Below are positions 1-10,721 of a stretch of DNA of 64,000 nucleotides, piece after piece. The DNA lies in assembly GCA_006384855.1 (NCBI GenBank), contig VCJN01003222.1, positions 589,192 through 653,191 on the forward strand, in the 5' to 3' direction. A program made the position numbers and the translations under genes. The notes under the pieces are model-generated. The model made no database searches and was not told the origin of the DNA. It was given only the letters and a program-made list of their open reading frames with translations. How positions within the stretch are numbered: the stretch's first letter is position 1; every line of letters begins with the position of its first letter. The stretch comes from Tetraselmis striata. Taxonomy: Eukaryota; Chlorophyta; Chlorodendrophyceae; Chlorodendrales; Chlorodendraceae.

Positions 1-80
1 TAAGTAGTCAAATTCATTTCAAATCTCCAGTTCTCTGAATTGCGTGTAATTTGCACCCGCAATTCTTCGTACGCCCTTAA

Positions 81-486
81 CCTGACACCATGCATCACAC
101 GGCAGGTAGTGGTTGTTGCAGTCGCGGTGAAAATGATACTGCTGCTGCGCATCTCCGTATCATGGGGTGGTGGGGAACCTGACACCATGCATCACACGGC
201 AGATAGTGGTTGTTGCAGTCGCGGTGAAAATGATACTGCTGCTGCGCATCTCCGTATCATGGGGTGGTGGGGAACCTGACACCATGCATCACACGGCAGA
301 TAGTGGTTGTTGCAGTCGCGGTGAAAATGATACTGCTGCTGCGCATCTCCGTATCATGGGGTGGTGGGGAACCTGACACCATGCATCACACGGCAGATAG
401 TGGTTGTTGCAGTCGCGGTGAAAAATGATTCCATTACAGATACTGCTGCTACGCATCTACATATCATGGGGTGGTGGGGGGCTTGA
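81..486. repeat. 97-bp tandem repeat, about four copies
   Basis: The phrase CCTGACACCATGCATC recurs at 81, 178, 275 and 372, a spacing of exactly 97 bp. The last copy is altered by a short insertion after the GGTGAAAA segment and ends near 486. Short open frames in it only mirror the repeat, so I call no gene. The array may continue left of the window. Confidence 0.95.
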
Positions 487-1370
487 CGGAACCCCAGTAA
501 CGTCAAAAGAACTCTTCGCCATCCTCCTCATTCGCCATGTTGGCGCCATCATCCTGGCCATCATCCTGGCCATCGCCAGCGCCAGCTCCTGAACAACGAT
601 CAGCAGGCCAAGGTTGAATATGTGTGAATTCATTGCGAAATGCAGAGATGTCAGGGAAGGCCGGGTGGCACCTGAGGGAGCAGGACTGACGCCAGCAGCA
701 GCGCCACCGGGCGAACCGGAGGGAGCGCTAGAGACAACGCCAGAAGCAGCGCCATCAGGCGAGCCGGCCGCAGGAGCAGCGCCATCAGGCGAGCCGGCGA
801 CGGCACGAGCGACAACGCAAGCAGCAACGCCGGTCGAACCGGCAGCAGCATGAGCGCCATCAGGCGAGCCGGCGACGGCAGCAGGAGCGATGCCAGCAGC
901 GCCGCCAGGGGCCCCGGCGGAAGGGGGGGTGGCGGCAGCAAGCAAGACGTCAGCAGCTGTAACAGGGGGCCCGGCGCCATGAGCAGAGACGCCAGCAGCT
1001 GGACCATGAGATCCGGTGGGAGCTTGAGGAGGCTCAGCAGTCGCAGCGCCGTCGGGGACGGTATGAAACGGGTTGGCGGTGTCCGGAGCGCTTTCTGGAC
1101 TTGACGCAGCATTGAGAGCAGTGGCGACACTGAAGCCGGTGGCTTGCGTGCCGGGACCAGGAACGCCGTTGCCGCCTGCGCCAGCAACCGGAGCGGAAGG
1201 GTCAGGGGCGACACGAGCAAAGCAGCGATACCGCGGACACGATGCATGCGGGAGCGGTGACCATGAAAGGGAAAGCTGTACACCTCCTGTGGCGGCAAGG
1301 GCAAGTGCATGCGCAGCTCCGGCGCCAGAGCTTGTGCCGGCACCTGTGTATTGGGCAGAGATTACACCGT
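487..1370. other. GC-rich low-complexity stretch, no supported gene
   Basis: This stretch is built from imperfect repeats around GCCATCAGGCGAGCCGGC. It is open in several frames on both strands, giving Ala/Pro/Gly- or Leu/Pro-rich translations, which is what low-complexity GC-rich DNA does by chance. It lies just downstream of the coiled-coil gene on the minus strand and may be its 3' flank or a decayed repetitive gene. I see no domain. Confidence 0.5.
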
Positions 1371-2436
1371 TCAGAGGGGCGTGACGAGTGGGCGGTGGAC
1401 ACGAGGTGGGAGGGATGCATTACCGTCATATCCAGGCATGAGGCTTGGCTTCTTCGTGTCGGGAAGCAGGTAGCGGTCCAATATGTACTGGTAGGTATCC
1501 CTCGCGTGAGATGCGTATTCAATCTGGCGCTTGAGGGACTTCACCGTCTCCGATTCGCCGCGCTTGAGCTCCTCGATCTCTTGATTTTTGGCAGAGAGCT
1601 CTGCATTTTTGATGTCCAGCTCCAGACATTTATCAGCGAGCTCCGCCTTCATATCCACGACTATCTTCATGAATTTAGCCACCAAGTCGTGGGGCTCCTG
1701 CTGGGGCTGGTCCTGCTGTGGTTGGTGCTGCTGGGATTGGTCCTGCTGGGGTTGGGGGTCCTGCTGTGGTTGGTGCTGCTGGGATTGGTCCTGCTGGGGT
1801 TGGGGGTCCTGCTGGGGCTGGGGCTCCTGCTGGGGTTGGGATAGTGGCTCCTGCTGGGGCTGGGGCTCCTGCTGGGGTTGGGATAGTGGCTCCTGCTGGG
1901 GTTGGGATAGTGGCTCCTGCTGGGGCTGGGGCTCCTGCTGGGGTTGGGATAGTGGCTCCTGCTGAGGGCGGTCCTGGCCCTGACGAGGGCGGTCCAGCAT
2001 TTCCAACAGGTGACTGCAGAACTGCTTCTTGCTGTGGATGGCAGGCTGGCTGCTGTCCCGAAGACGGAAAATCCAGCGGCACCTGTAGTCGTTGCAATAG
2101 TAGATGCTGACATTCCAGGTGCCAACCAAGTTGTGCCTGGCCATGAGCAGGTTGGCAGCGGCAGACGCCCTATCGTCCGCAGAGTGCATGGTTCTACTCG
2201 TGCCTCTGATACTCGCACGGTACTCGGTGGTGACACCCTGGGAGGACGTGGCGGGGGATTCGTGTCAGAAGCGCGTGTCAGAGAAGCGCGTGTCAGCCTG
2301 TGACTCGGTACACGACGTGAAGGGCAGCGGCAGCTGGGCGCAGAGAACAAGGCTGCCTGCCCTCCTTAGTGCCTGCACACACCTGAGTGGTAAGCATTTC
2401 CTCGAACTCCGTCATCAAGGCTGCCAAGTTTGCCAT
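1371..2436 (-). CDS. Two-exon coiled-coil protein with a Pro-Gln-Gln repeat
   Basis: Function unknown. Exon 1 (2436 to 2383) encodes MANLAALMTEFEEMLTTQ and ends in a CAG|GTGTGT donor. Exon 2 (2237 to 1371) follows a CTCCCAG acceptor, and the phases match (0/0), giving about 306 residues. The protein has a globular N-terminal part with aromatic and cysteine residues (NVSIYYCNDYRCRW), then roughly 90 residues of PQQ/PQQEPLSQ repeats, then a charged heptad-type segment with many Leu, Glu and Lys residues that should form a coiled coil, and a short basic-proline tail. Splice sites and codon pattern favour a real gene. The repeat tract (about 1693-1966) is a hypervariable microsatellite-like region. 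A structural or scaffold protein is possible but is only inference. Confidence 0.6.
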
Positions 2437-3028
2437 GGCGCAGGGCGATGGATGGGCTTGCGACGATGCGACACCTGACGACCGTTGGTATGAGAGGTTG
2501 GAGAGGGGGGCGGTGTTTGGGGCGAGGCGCTGGTTCTGTTTGTGATGGCGGGTGCGGTCGGCTAGCTGTATACCAACGAGCCGCCAGCGGTTGGCCGCGG
2601 GTAGTTGCCGCGTCGACTGGGTGGTACTCTGTTGCAGTACAGTAGTAATCTACTAGCAACTCTGTAGATTAATGTACCTAGAATAATGTACCCACCCGAG
2701 AATAATGTACCTACCCGAGTAATGTACCTAGAGCATACCTACGATATAAGCACGATGTCATAACGCAGAAGCATGTCACGGTGGTGCCCCTCCGACAGGG
2801 CGGTTGAATAGCTGCAAAAGGCGATGAGGAAATAACCCGAAATATGGGCAGAAATATGTACCATCCATTACATTGATTTCGCAGCAGCAACGGAAGCAGT
2901 TGTCCTACACCGCGTGCCTTGCTGGCCGCCATTGATATATCCGCATCTCTCCTCCGCGCAGCGCAGCGGAGTCCGCCTCTCTCCTCCGCGCAGCGCAGCG
3001 GAGTCCGCCGCGTGCTGCGACCCCTGCG
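2437..3028. other. Intergenic, with a duplicated 32-bp unit
   Basis: No convincing gene. An AT-rich patch (2640-2760) repeats the phrase AATGTACC several times. Two head-to-tail copies of a 32-bp unit starting CTCTCCTCCGCG lie at 2947-2978 and 2979-3010, immediately upstream of the MYND gene and possibly in its 5' leader. Confidence 0.6.
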
Positions 3029-3571
3029 ATGCTGGACTGCCGCGACTGCTGGAGCTGCGAGGCCCCAGAGGCCAGGCTGCGATGCTCCAGCTGCCGCGCG
3101 GCCCGCTACTGTGACAGGCAGTGCCAGCGGGCGCACTGGGCGGTGCACAAGGGGCGCTGCGGTAGGAGGCTGTGCGATGCGGGGCACACAGAGGGGTGCT
3201 GCGGCTGGACAGGCTGGGACACGAGCACATTCAGGGTGCAGTCCATGAAGCTGTACATGGTTGATGACGGCTTCCCGAGCTTCCGCTCGGGTGAAAAGGA
3301 CGACGTTCTGCTGCGCCACATGAGGGCTCTGGGCGTGGCCCCGCGCCTGCGCCCTGGGTCCGCCGTCGTCACGGCGGCGGAGCTGCGAGCCATGGGCGTC
3401 CAGCACGACGCGGACATGAGCGCGCACTCGCTGTGGCTGTACACCGCCTTGAGGACGAGCGAGGCCGACCTCGTGCGCACGCGAGGGGGGTTCTGCCCCC
3501 TGCTGCACTACCTGCGGCTGTTTGCCCCCCTGGTGATGACCGTGGACGAGTGGAAGAACCTGATAGACTAG
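3029..3571 (+). CDS. MYND-type zinc-finger protein
   Basis: The 180-residue product opens with a MYND finger at about residues 8-45. The Cys and His pattern is CWSC, then CSSC, then RYCDRQCQ, then HW, then HKGRC, which is the usual C2-C2-C2-HC zinc ligand set. MYND fingers are protein-protein interaction modules binding proline-rich peptides, common in transcriptional regulators and in many small algal proteins. The rest (46-180) has no domain I recognise but is open, has a sharp stop (TAG at 3569) and shows consistent GC-rich third positions. The ATG at 3029 is the first one ahead of the finger. No intron is needed. It could be the last exon of a larger gene. Confidence 0.7.
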   Translation: MLDCRDCWSCEAPEARLRCSSCRAARYCDRQCQRAHWAVHKGRCGRRLCDAGHTEGCCGWTGWDTSTFRVQSMKLYMVDDGFPSFRSGEKDDVLLRHMRALGVAPRLRPGSAVVTAAELRAMGVQHDADMSAHSLWLYTALRTSEADLVRTRGGFCPLLHYLRLFAPLVMTVDEWKNLID

Positions 3572-3760
3572 CGGCGCAGCTGCTGTAACAACATCCGTGT
3601 CAAGCACCAGCATGCATGTGTCGCCGCCGCAGCAACCATTTGCAGCACCATCCGTGCCCCGCTTTTGACAAAGAAAAAAAGTGAGGTGTGCAGTCCAAGT
3701 CGTCGGGTCCCTAAAGAGCCAGGACCGCCAGCCGAAGGTAGCTGTAGCTTAGCTTACAAC

Positions 3761-4102
3761 ATGGTTGACAGTAAATTCTCCCCGTGGTCGTTCGTGCTGG
3801 AAGGGGCGGCCGTCTGCGGGGCCATCATCGTTGCGCGCATCATGCGGTGCGCCGTGACTCTGTGTGTGGATATATGGAACCGCCGTATCGCTGTCCAGCG
3901 CCACCCCCCTGCCGAGTACGCCTTGCTGCGCCACCCCCCTGTCCGCCGAGGCTCCTGCTGCATATGCCTGGACAGCTGCACGCTAGTGATAAATCTCTGC
4001 GGCCTGCCGCACCCGGGCGAGGGCGCCTGCCTTCTCTGCGCGCATCGTTACATTGCCGAGGGTTTCACCAAGTGCCCGGTGTGCACCCGCCCTATCGTGT
4101 AG
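3761..4102 (+). CDS. Small RING-finger protein with one membrane segment
   Basis: The predicted 113-residue protein starts at ATG 3761; the frame is open further upstream but has no ATG there. A hydrophobic stretch at about residues 6-35 (FVLEGAAVCGAIIV and onward) should be a membrane anchor. The C-terminal half has a RING-like zinc arrangement: CCICLDSC, then a spaced Cys, CLLCAHRY and CPVC. This fold usually gives E3 ubiquitin ligase activity. The layout of an N-terminal anchor plus a C-terminal RING resembles small membrane E3 proteins of algae and large DNA viruses. Spacing between ligand pairs is not perfectly canonical, so function is inferred. Confidence 0.55.
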   Translation: MVDSKFSPWSFVLEGAAVCGAIIVARIMRCAVTLCVDIWNRRIAVQRHPPAEYALLRHPPVRRGSCCICLDSCTLVINLCGLPHPGEGACLLCAHRYIAEGFTKCPVCTRPIV

Positions 4103-5061
4103 TTGGTCAGTCAGGTTGGGGCGAGGCATCGCGGGCTACAGGTGCCGCGCATCCGCAAAACCAGCAGAGAGGTGCGACCGAGTGGCCTACAATTCGCCGC
4201 AATATAGCCCCCCAAGTGTGCTGCACGCGACGGCAGTGCTTTCCCCAGTACTTTGCGTGCATTCTCTGGACGCTCTCCCTGTAACCAAAAAGATACGTGA
4301 TTTTCGGTCGTTGCAGGCCGTTACGGGTGCCATGGCGGAGCGCGCCCCGTCTGCGGCGGTGCGCTTCTGCGAAGCGATTACTCGACATGAAATTCCGCGA
4401 CTAAAAGCGGTATTCGACCCCATAGACGGCGCCGTCTATGAGCCGAGGATGCCTTAAGTTCGAATCCCTCCAGTAACCCGTACCGCCATTGCGGGACGAT
4501 CAAAAACTCGACCGCGCAGGGCGGGTAATCGGTGTGGCGCGAGATCGCAGTAATTCGATCCTCCTAGCGACTGTATCAGTACAGAGCACAGGTACCGTAG
4601 TAATTCACACCAGTACAGAGTGCAGATAATACTATTAATGGCGGCGGGGGTTGTTGCAGCGGGTCTCTGCTTGCGTGCATGGTACCTCGGGCGGCATTCT
4701 CTGCCGGAGTGCAGAGGACCAAGTGTGCCAGTGCTCATTCCGCATCCTCTTCTGTTGCTGTTCCTGCCTCGCAGCAGCAGTTGCTGTAGTGGACGTTTCC
4801 TATTGCGTTTTCGGGTGATTCCTGATCGCCTTTTCCAGCTAGCTCATGTTTCAAAGGAAGGTAGGTAGGGAAGATTAGCCGACTAAGCGGCGCTTCGCGC
4901 CGGGGATTTGTGGAGGTGCCCCTACCTCTTGGGTTGAGCCTGGTGCGGGATTTCGGACGCGGCTCTCCTTTTCCTCCGCTCAACCCAAGAGGTAGGGGAA
5001 CATGAAAAGGGCGGGATACTTGCAGCGAAGAGCCACAAAAGAGGGAGGGAGGGCGGGTTGT
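4103..5061. other. Intergenic region, no gene recognised
   Basis: Short open frames only. The stretch holds a perfect 21-bp inverted repeat (listed separately) and a short phrase, TTTCAAAGGAAGGTAGG, at about 4850 that recurs at about 5343 at the inner edge of the recombinase-element repeat. Confidence 0.6.
4919..4998. repeat. Perfect 21-bp inverted repeat with 38-bp loop
   Basis: Arms 4919-4939 (beginning CCCCTACCTCTTGGG) and 4978-4998 are exact reverse complements. It lies 60 bp outside the recombinase element and could be a small foldback element or a hairpin at a transcript end. Confidence 0.9.
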
Positions 5062-5343
5062 GCGGGCAGGAGGCCAGCACAAAAAATAAGAGCGTGGTCC
5101 AGTCTAGCGGACGATGATGGTTTATAAGATTTGATGGGTACGGGCGTGACCGATGTTTTCGCCGTGGGCAGCACACAAAGCGCTGTACATCGGCTTCTCA
5201 TTGCCGAAGCACCAGCGCTGCAAGACTGCCCGTGTCGATTACTGGGGTGGCACAGAGATATCGCGGGCAACTGGTGTCGACACCCACATACCCTAGGTGC
5301 AGGGAAGGAAAAAAGGAGACCCCAAGAGCACAGCTCTAAACAT
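5062..5343. repeat. Terminal direct repeat, left copy
   Basis: It begins GCGGGCAGGAGGCCAGC and ends CTCTAAACAT. It aligns along its length with 8164-8436, with several small insertions, for example a 12-16-bp difference around the TACATCGGC phrase. Identity looks like about 80-85 per cent by eye. Confidence 0.8.
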
Positions 5344-5344
5344 T

Positions 5345-6496
5345 TCAAAGGAAGGTAGGCATGAGAGTTTTGGCACACTCGGTCTTCATGACTGCGAAGG
5401 GGGCAGGGCGGCGTCCGACGGAGCGGGGGCGTCGTCGAGAAGGCCGCGAAGGACCACCGGGGGGGGGGGGGGGGGGGACCAGACGAACATATATAAGCGC
5501 GGCGGCGCGGGTAGGAAGCCTTGTGGGGTCGATGTAGTCGTTGATTACAACAGTATTGCGGGCCCAACCGCTCCAGTGGCGGATTTTGTCGAGGGGCACG
5601 CATGCTGCGTTTGCGCTAGACGCCGCGCCCTTACGTAAGGAGTGCGAGGTCCACAAGAAGACTTCGGGGGGGGGGAGGGGGGTCGATGGATGCGGCCGAC
5701 GGCCCGCTTGAGCCAGTCGCCGAGGGTGGAGGCGTTCCGCGTAAGGGGCGGGGTAACTCTGACGCCAGTGAGCGTCCGGAATCGGTTAGGTTGCTTGGCG
5801 GTGGGGGCTGCCCGGAACGCCGCGTCGCGGTAGGCGATGAAGCGGCGGATAAGGGTTGTCCACGCGGGCACGGCGGTGGCAGGGATTTGGAGTAGGGGCT
5901 TGAATGCGTCTCGACGCTTGCGATGTCTCCCCTTCTCGAGGTTGACGAAGAGGGTGATTTTGTGGGTGTCCACAACCATGTCGCGGAGTCCGCAGGAGAC
6001 GCTGGACTCACCATGGGAGCAAAACGTAAATGTTGAACACACTGCGGCGCCATCGCGGAGGATGGTGCCGTAGCCGGGGGTGGTCATGGGATGTCGGTGA
6101 CGACGTCGCATGGAAGCAAGGGGGCGCGCCGCAACTCCTCACTAGTCTTGAGCTGACGGATTTGAAGCGCGCGCGCTTCATGTCGCCATGGCTGGGCTGG
6201 TAGCCGGGGCGTCATCCCGACCGGTGTGACGCAGGAAGGTGTAGATGGCCGAGAGGTAGGGTTGCAGAGAGCCGGCGCCGATGGTGCCGCGCTCCGCAAT
6301 CCATGCGAGGTAGCGGACGCAGGTAGACTCGGTACAATCCAAGAGGGAGATGCCTTCTTCGTCGATGCAAAACTCGGCGGAGGCAAATCTTGCCTTCGTA
6401 ATAGTTGGAGTAGGTGCTGACCGTGAGCGAGGTACTCAGCAAGTCGAGCACCCCAATCGCCCGTGCCATAGAGGGTCTCGATGATGCCTCGCACGA
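5345..6496 (-). pseudogene. Tyrosine recombinase/integrase, frameshifted
   Basis: Reading down the minus strand, a core-binding-type segment (VSTYSNYYEGK, then RYLAWIAERG, then LQPYLSAIYTFLRHTG) spans about 6430-6210 across two frames. A middle part lies in the frame covering 6111-5640. The catalytic C-terminus is in a third frame at 5656-5540: HSLRKG (the H-x-x-R box), then HWSGWA and the nucleophile region DYIDP. Such enzymes cut and rejoin DNA through the tyrosine. At least two shifts are needed; one falls in the G9-A-G7 run near 5670. A G20 run at 5459-5478 interrupts the tail. Not functional as read. Confidence 0.65.
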
Positions 6497-8005
6497 GCTC
6501 GCTCTGTGGGGCCTTCGCTTCGGCGTCGGCGATGAAGTAGGTGTCTTCGTAGAGCGGCGGGCGCGGCGGAACGTTCCGTACGCCGCTGCCGGGTTTGAGG
6601 GTGGTGCCCGCCGGGTGATGACTACAATAGAGCCAGGTGTAGCACCAAGGTGATGCCAGGAGAGCAGTGCACTTTAGCCGCTGACCTCATCGCGAGCGTC
6701 GGGTGAGTACCTGGCCCGTCTGGCCGTCTGCGAGAGGCCGCTGCGCGGTCGACGGACAAAGAGGGTTAGCGCGGTTGGTCGAGGGGGCCGCGCCAACATA
6801 GGGAGTCGATGTAGACTCGCGACGTGGAAGAACCGAGTATAGCCGGAGGGTTTGACCCCGGTGAGGGTAGGGGGAGGTTGACGGCTCGCACAAAAGGGTC
6901 AGCGGTGAGGGAGTCCCGCTCATGCCGACGACTCCATTGCCGCGTTGCTTGCTTGGAAGGCGCGCTCGGAGGCGTGTCCTCGAAACGTAGCTCCATGGGG
7001 TCGGCACGGCGGAGCACCCCATTATTTGGCCCTATCGACCGCAAGGGCTTCAGCTTTCGTCTTGCCCTTAGGGGTTTACGAGTCCTTGGTGCCGCGCTTT
7101 GCGAAGGTGGCTCGTGGCGCCACCGCCTCGCGCCCTAGGCGCGTAGATTTGAAGTTTTCGCGGCTGCCGCCGCCGCCGTCCCGGTCGCGGTCGTTGCGCC
7201 GGAGGGCGCCGCCGAAGCGCTGACGGGCGGTGGTTTTCGCGGCGCTAGCGATGTTGGCGTCGTAGACGCGGTCCTTATAAAGCTCCAGTAGCTTGGTGAC
7301 CCTAGGTTCTCAGTATTGGGGCGGAGGTAGCGCTCATGTACGACGTCGAGAGCGAAGGTGTCGCCGTGGCGAAGCTGCGTATCCCGGTACTTGCGGAGGT
7401 AGGCCAGGCGGAACCGATGCTTGTCGTCGATGGCTTCCATACTGTGGACGATGGGCTCGAGCCGCTGCCCAAAAGCATGCGTGATGCCGTCGGTGACGCA
7501 TGCCGCCGCCAGCAGCATACGCAGCTCGACAGCCGAGCCGGCGATGAAAGCCATGTAGCACTCGGCATGGTATAGTACTCATCCGCTGCCGGCTGACGAC
7601 GAGGGTTACCAAGCAGTAGGTACTCGAGCACGCGGTCGAGGGCGATGAGAAAGAGCCCCGGGCGCCGCAGAGGCATCCCGTTCTCGAAACCGGGCAGAGC
7701 CGTAGAGAGGGCGGTTTTCCAAGGTAATGTGGTTCGCTCGAAGAGGCGAATGGCGCACGGACTTTCCCACCCGGAATGGCGTCCTCTTCATCGGCGTCAG
7801 CTTGCGGCATAGGAGTCTCTTGAGTGGTGAAGAAATTAGAGAGCTGCTCCTGGATGGGTTGCTTCATTCGTCTTGTGTCTTCCGCCTCACGACGCGCCGC
7901 CTCGATGGAGTCTTGCGCAGTACCCGCCGTCGCGACGCCTCCGACAGCCGCCGCCTTGCCAGCGTCGACCATCTTGGGCCCGGTGGGTGAGCCATCGCAA
8001 GACAT
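6497..8005 (-). pseudogene. N-terminal ORF of the recombinase element, broken
   Basis: It starts with ATG 8005 (MSCDGSPTGPKMVDAGKAA), then an Ala/Glu-rich, probably helical segment. After a frame change near 7800-7600 a sensible frame continues to about 7135 (VHSMEAIDDKHRFRLAYLR, then ALDVVHERYL). The part between 7130 and 6500 is readable only in pieces. I do not recognise a domain; position argues for a Gag-like or accessory protein fused to, or preceding, the recombinase. Confidence 0.4.
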
Positions 8006-8163
8006 AGGGAAGGGGTCGTCGGACAGTGAGCCGTGTGGAGAAGAGAGAAAAGAAGAGCACGGCTCGGCTTGAGCTCGTCATGCTATAGCATCAGTGAGGG
8101 CGGAGGGTGGAAGGTTTAGTACCGTTTCCTAGGGCCTGAGCATTGTGCACGGTCCGAAACCGC

Positions 8164-8436
8164 GCGGGCAGGAGGCCAGCGCAAATCTAAGAGAGTGGTC
8201 GAGTCGAGCGGACGATGATGGTTTTATAAGATTTGATGTGTACGGGGGTGATCGCTGTTTTCGCCGTGGGCGGCCTGCAGTGTTGTATAGTACATCGGCT
8301 CCTCAGTGATGAAGCACCATGACTCCCGGTGTCGATCACTGGCGTGGCGTAGAGATCGCGGGCAACCGGTGTCGACACCCGCATACCCTAGGTGCAGGGA
8401 AGGGAAAGGAAACCCCAAGAACACCGCTCTAAACAT
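8164..8436. repeat. Terminal direct repeat, right copy
   Basis: This is the counterpart of 5062-5343. Shared landmarks include GGACGATGATGG, TTTTCGCCGTGGGC, GTGTCGACACCC and CATACCCTAGGTGCAGGG. Confidence 0.8.
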
Positions 8437-9905
8437 AATTAATGATCTAAACTAGTTTATGGGGTTTCCTCCCTTGCCCTAACCGCTTTTCGGCTACAAG
8501 TGTTGCTAAGCTGTACGAGAACTAGGCACCTGTCGTCGCGCCCTTTTTGGGTGCAGCACGAGTAGACATAACAGCAGCCACAACGGCTGAGCCTGCCATC
8601 TTCCAGTTTTCGCTGCGTTACACGCAGCGCCCCCCTGACTGTTTTCCCTCCACGCTTTCACTTTGCCTTCCAGCCAATTTCGGCTCTTGCGCGTGTAGAA
8701 TTGCCTGCGCGACCTTTGTGGCAAAACCAGACTCAACTTTGAAATAGTACAATCTCATTTAATATTTGTACGCACAGTACGTCGTCGGTGCCGGTAGTAT
8801 ACTAGTACCCCTGCCAGCACTATGTATCGGAGATACGAGTACTACCACTGCCGTACCGTACTGGTACAGTATACATACCATACGGCGGCCATGTGATCTG
8901 CTGGCGCACCGCTGCGCTGCGCACTGCAGGCCAACTGCCGGCGCGGGCGGCGCGGGTGGGCGGCGGGCGGGCGACTGTTCCCGATCGCGGGGATACACAT
9001 CGGGGCGACTACAGGCGGCACAGGTGTGAATTACAAAAAGGGCAGTTCCCCATAATTAGGGCAGTTCCCACAGGCGGCACAGGTATGGGATTCTCATACC
9101 GGTACGGGGATGACGGTACTCGTACAGGTAGCGACCGAGTACGGGTAGTTCATTCGGGCGCGGCGGTATGTAACCCCCATGACTGCTGGTACCTGTACCA
9201 GTACACGGTCGGCGTATAGCGACTACCGCTTGGTTCGGCAGAAGATAAAATCATTAGGTCATTATTTTACACTAGCTGGTGGCCGCTAGCTACTACAATC
9301 TCATAAAGTCTCATCGCTAGTACAGGTACAGGTACCCTGTACCAGCAGTAGCATCGTCACGCGCGTGAATGCTTGCCTATTCGCGGTGCGACACAGATCG
9401 CCGCACTTCCACACTACTCGCTGCAACAACTCTCAAGCAGCACGCACCTACAGTGGCGGGGCTCGCAAGCCTATCTCGCACGCGTTACTCGTTGCCATAC
9501 TCTCGTTCAGGCACACCCTCTTCACCCGAGGTGCGATCCGGCCAGGTGGCCAAAAGCTCTGTGGCGGAACCGGTCGCAGCGCTACATTCGCCCTCGCACC
9601 CTCCCCCGGCGCGTCGTGGCGGCTCGTCACCGCTCCTCTGCCGACCAGCCGGTGCTACAGCCGAGAGACGCTTGCCGCTCGCGCTTGACGTCGAACCCAC
9701 GCGCACACAGCAAAATCTAGCGGCAAGGCTGACCTGTGGACAGATCACACCCACCCTGCTTCTGGCCGAAACAGCTCCGCTGCTGTGAATGTGCCGGGCG
9801 TATCTCCTGCGACGCACGTTTTGACCCTGTTACGCGGGAAACGCGTTCCCGTATTTATTGTTCACATACCTGCGCCGGCCGAGTACGCCCGGACCGATCC
9901 CCGCG
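8437..9905. other. Intergenic, no gene recognised
   Basis: Only short, mutually exclusive frames. The segment around 9024-9063 (GTGTGAATTACAAAAA, then GGCAGTTCCCC) recurs at 22599-22630 just outside the virus-like element. Many GGTACC/GTACC-type short palindromes occur at 8790-9340. Confidence 0.55.
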
Positions 9906-10721
9906 ATGGAGCAGCCCACAAGTGGTAGCAGCCGCCGCGCTGCCGGTGTACTGCAGGTCGTGCCCCGCACGAGCTCGGGAAATCGCAGAGGCGGGCTGTC
10001 GAGTAGCGGGAAGGCCGCTTCGTCGCGCGGGCTGTTGGACGCAGCGTGCGTCTTGCCGGTCGACATTCCTCTCAGCGGACCCGCCAGCGCCAGCACGGAC
10101 ACATCACTCCAGCGTGGAGCGGACGGCAGCGCTCCCAGGCAGCTTCCCTTCCTCAAGCGCTCCTTCAGCCATGGCTCCAAGCGCGGCGTGGAGCCACGCC
10201 GCTTCCATCACCAAGCGGATATCAGCGAGCCTCCGGCGCAGGTCAGCGAGCCCGCGGACGCGACTCCTTCATACACGACTGATATAGCCTCGATATGCCG
10301 CCGCATGCTGTCGGTGCTGGTGTCCGAGGGAGCGCCCGCACGAGCCGCACAGCAGGGACCCGCCCGTGCGGCCAGCGACAAGTTCACCGAGGATCACTCC
10401 AGCGAGCCAACCCTGCGGAGGATTGCGAGCGCCCGCGTCTCCGGTGTTCTATCGCTGGCGAAGGAATCGACCGGGCTCAATGACGGGCCTCACCCTCTGC
10501 GCGCAGCGCTGTCGGCTCCCGTCGCGAAGCCCGCCGTGGCCGCGCCGGCTGGTGGAGACGCCGACGAGCCGGAGTCGCCCGCGGAGCTGATGGCCCTGGA
10601 GGCTTTGTACACCCCCGCGGCGCCCCTCAAGTCCCTGCGTCCCAGCTCCAAGCAGTTTAACTGCCACCCCATTCCGTTCGGGCTGACCTTCGCCGAGCAG
10701 CCGCTCTGTGCTGAGACCTAA
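9906..10721 (+). CDS. Unknown Ser/Ala/Pro-rich protein
   Basis: 271 residues from ATG 9906 (MEQPTSGSSRRAAG). I recognise no domain. The composition is Ser-, Ala-, Pro- and Arg-rich with short conserved-looking islands (DIASICRRMLSVLVSEG and ELMALEALYTPAAPLKSLRP). It is therefore probably largely disordered, with a couple of helices, as in many algal regulatory or kinase-substrate proteins. The frame extends upstream without an ATG. The stop is at 10719. It stands alone, with no neighbour in the same direction. Confidence 0.5.
   Translation: MEQPTSGSSRRAAGVLQVVPRTSSGNRRGGLSSSGKAASSRGLLDAACVLPVDIPLSGPASASTDTSLQRGADGSAPRQLPFLKRSFSHGSKRGVEPRRFHHQADISEPPAQVSEPADATPSYTTDIASICRRMLSVLVSEGAPARAAQQGPARAASDKFTEDHSSEPTLRRIASARVSGVLSLAKESTGLNDGPHPLRAALSAPVAKPAVAAPAGGDADEPESPAELMALEALYTPAAPLKSLRPSSKQFNCHPIPFGLTFAEQPLCAET

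Larger units (their letters stand above)
5062..8436 (-). mobile_element. Decayed tyrosine-recombinase element between direct repeats
   Basis: Direct repeats of about 280 bp (5062-5343 and 8164-8436) bracket a minus-strand coding region that runs from an ATG at 8005 to a stop at 5345. The only enzyme I recognise is a tyrosine recombinase at its 3' end. Known tyrosine-recombinase movers are DIRS/Ngaro-type retrotransposons, which have reverse transcriptase, and Cryptons, which lack it and usually lack long repeats. No reverse transcriptase motif is visible in any minus-strand frame, so this is either an internally deleted DIRS-like copy or a different class. Coding is broken by several frameshifts, many in G/C runs. 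Confidence 0.6.

Noticed and set aside
651-1343. 230-codon Leu/Pro-rich minus ORF, and overlapping Ala/Pro-rich ORFs
   Set aside because: Several frames are open at once because the sequence is a GC-rich repeat; no frame stands out.
4440-4490. tRNA-like T-loop phrase AGTTCGAATCCC
   Set aside because: No flanking stems or D arm at the right distance.
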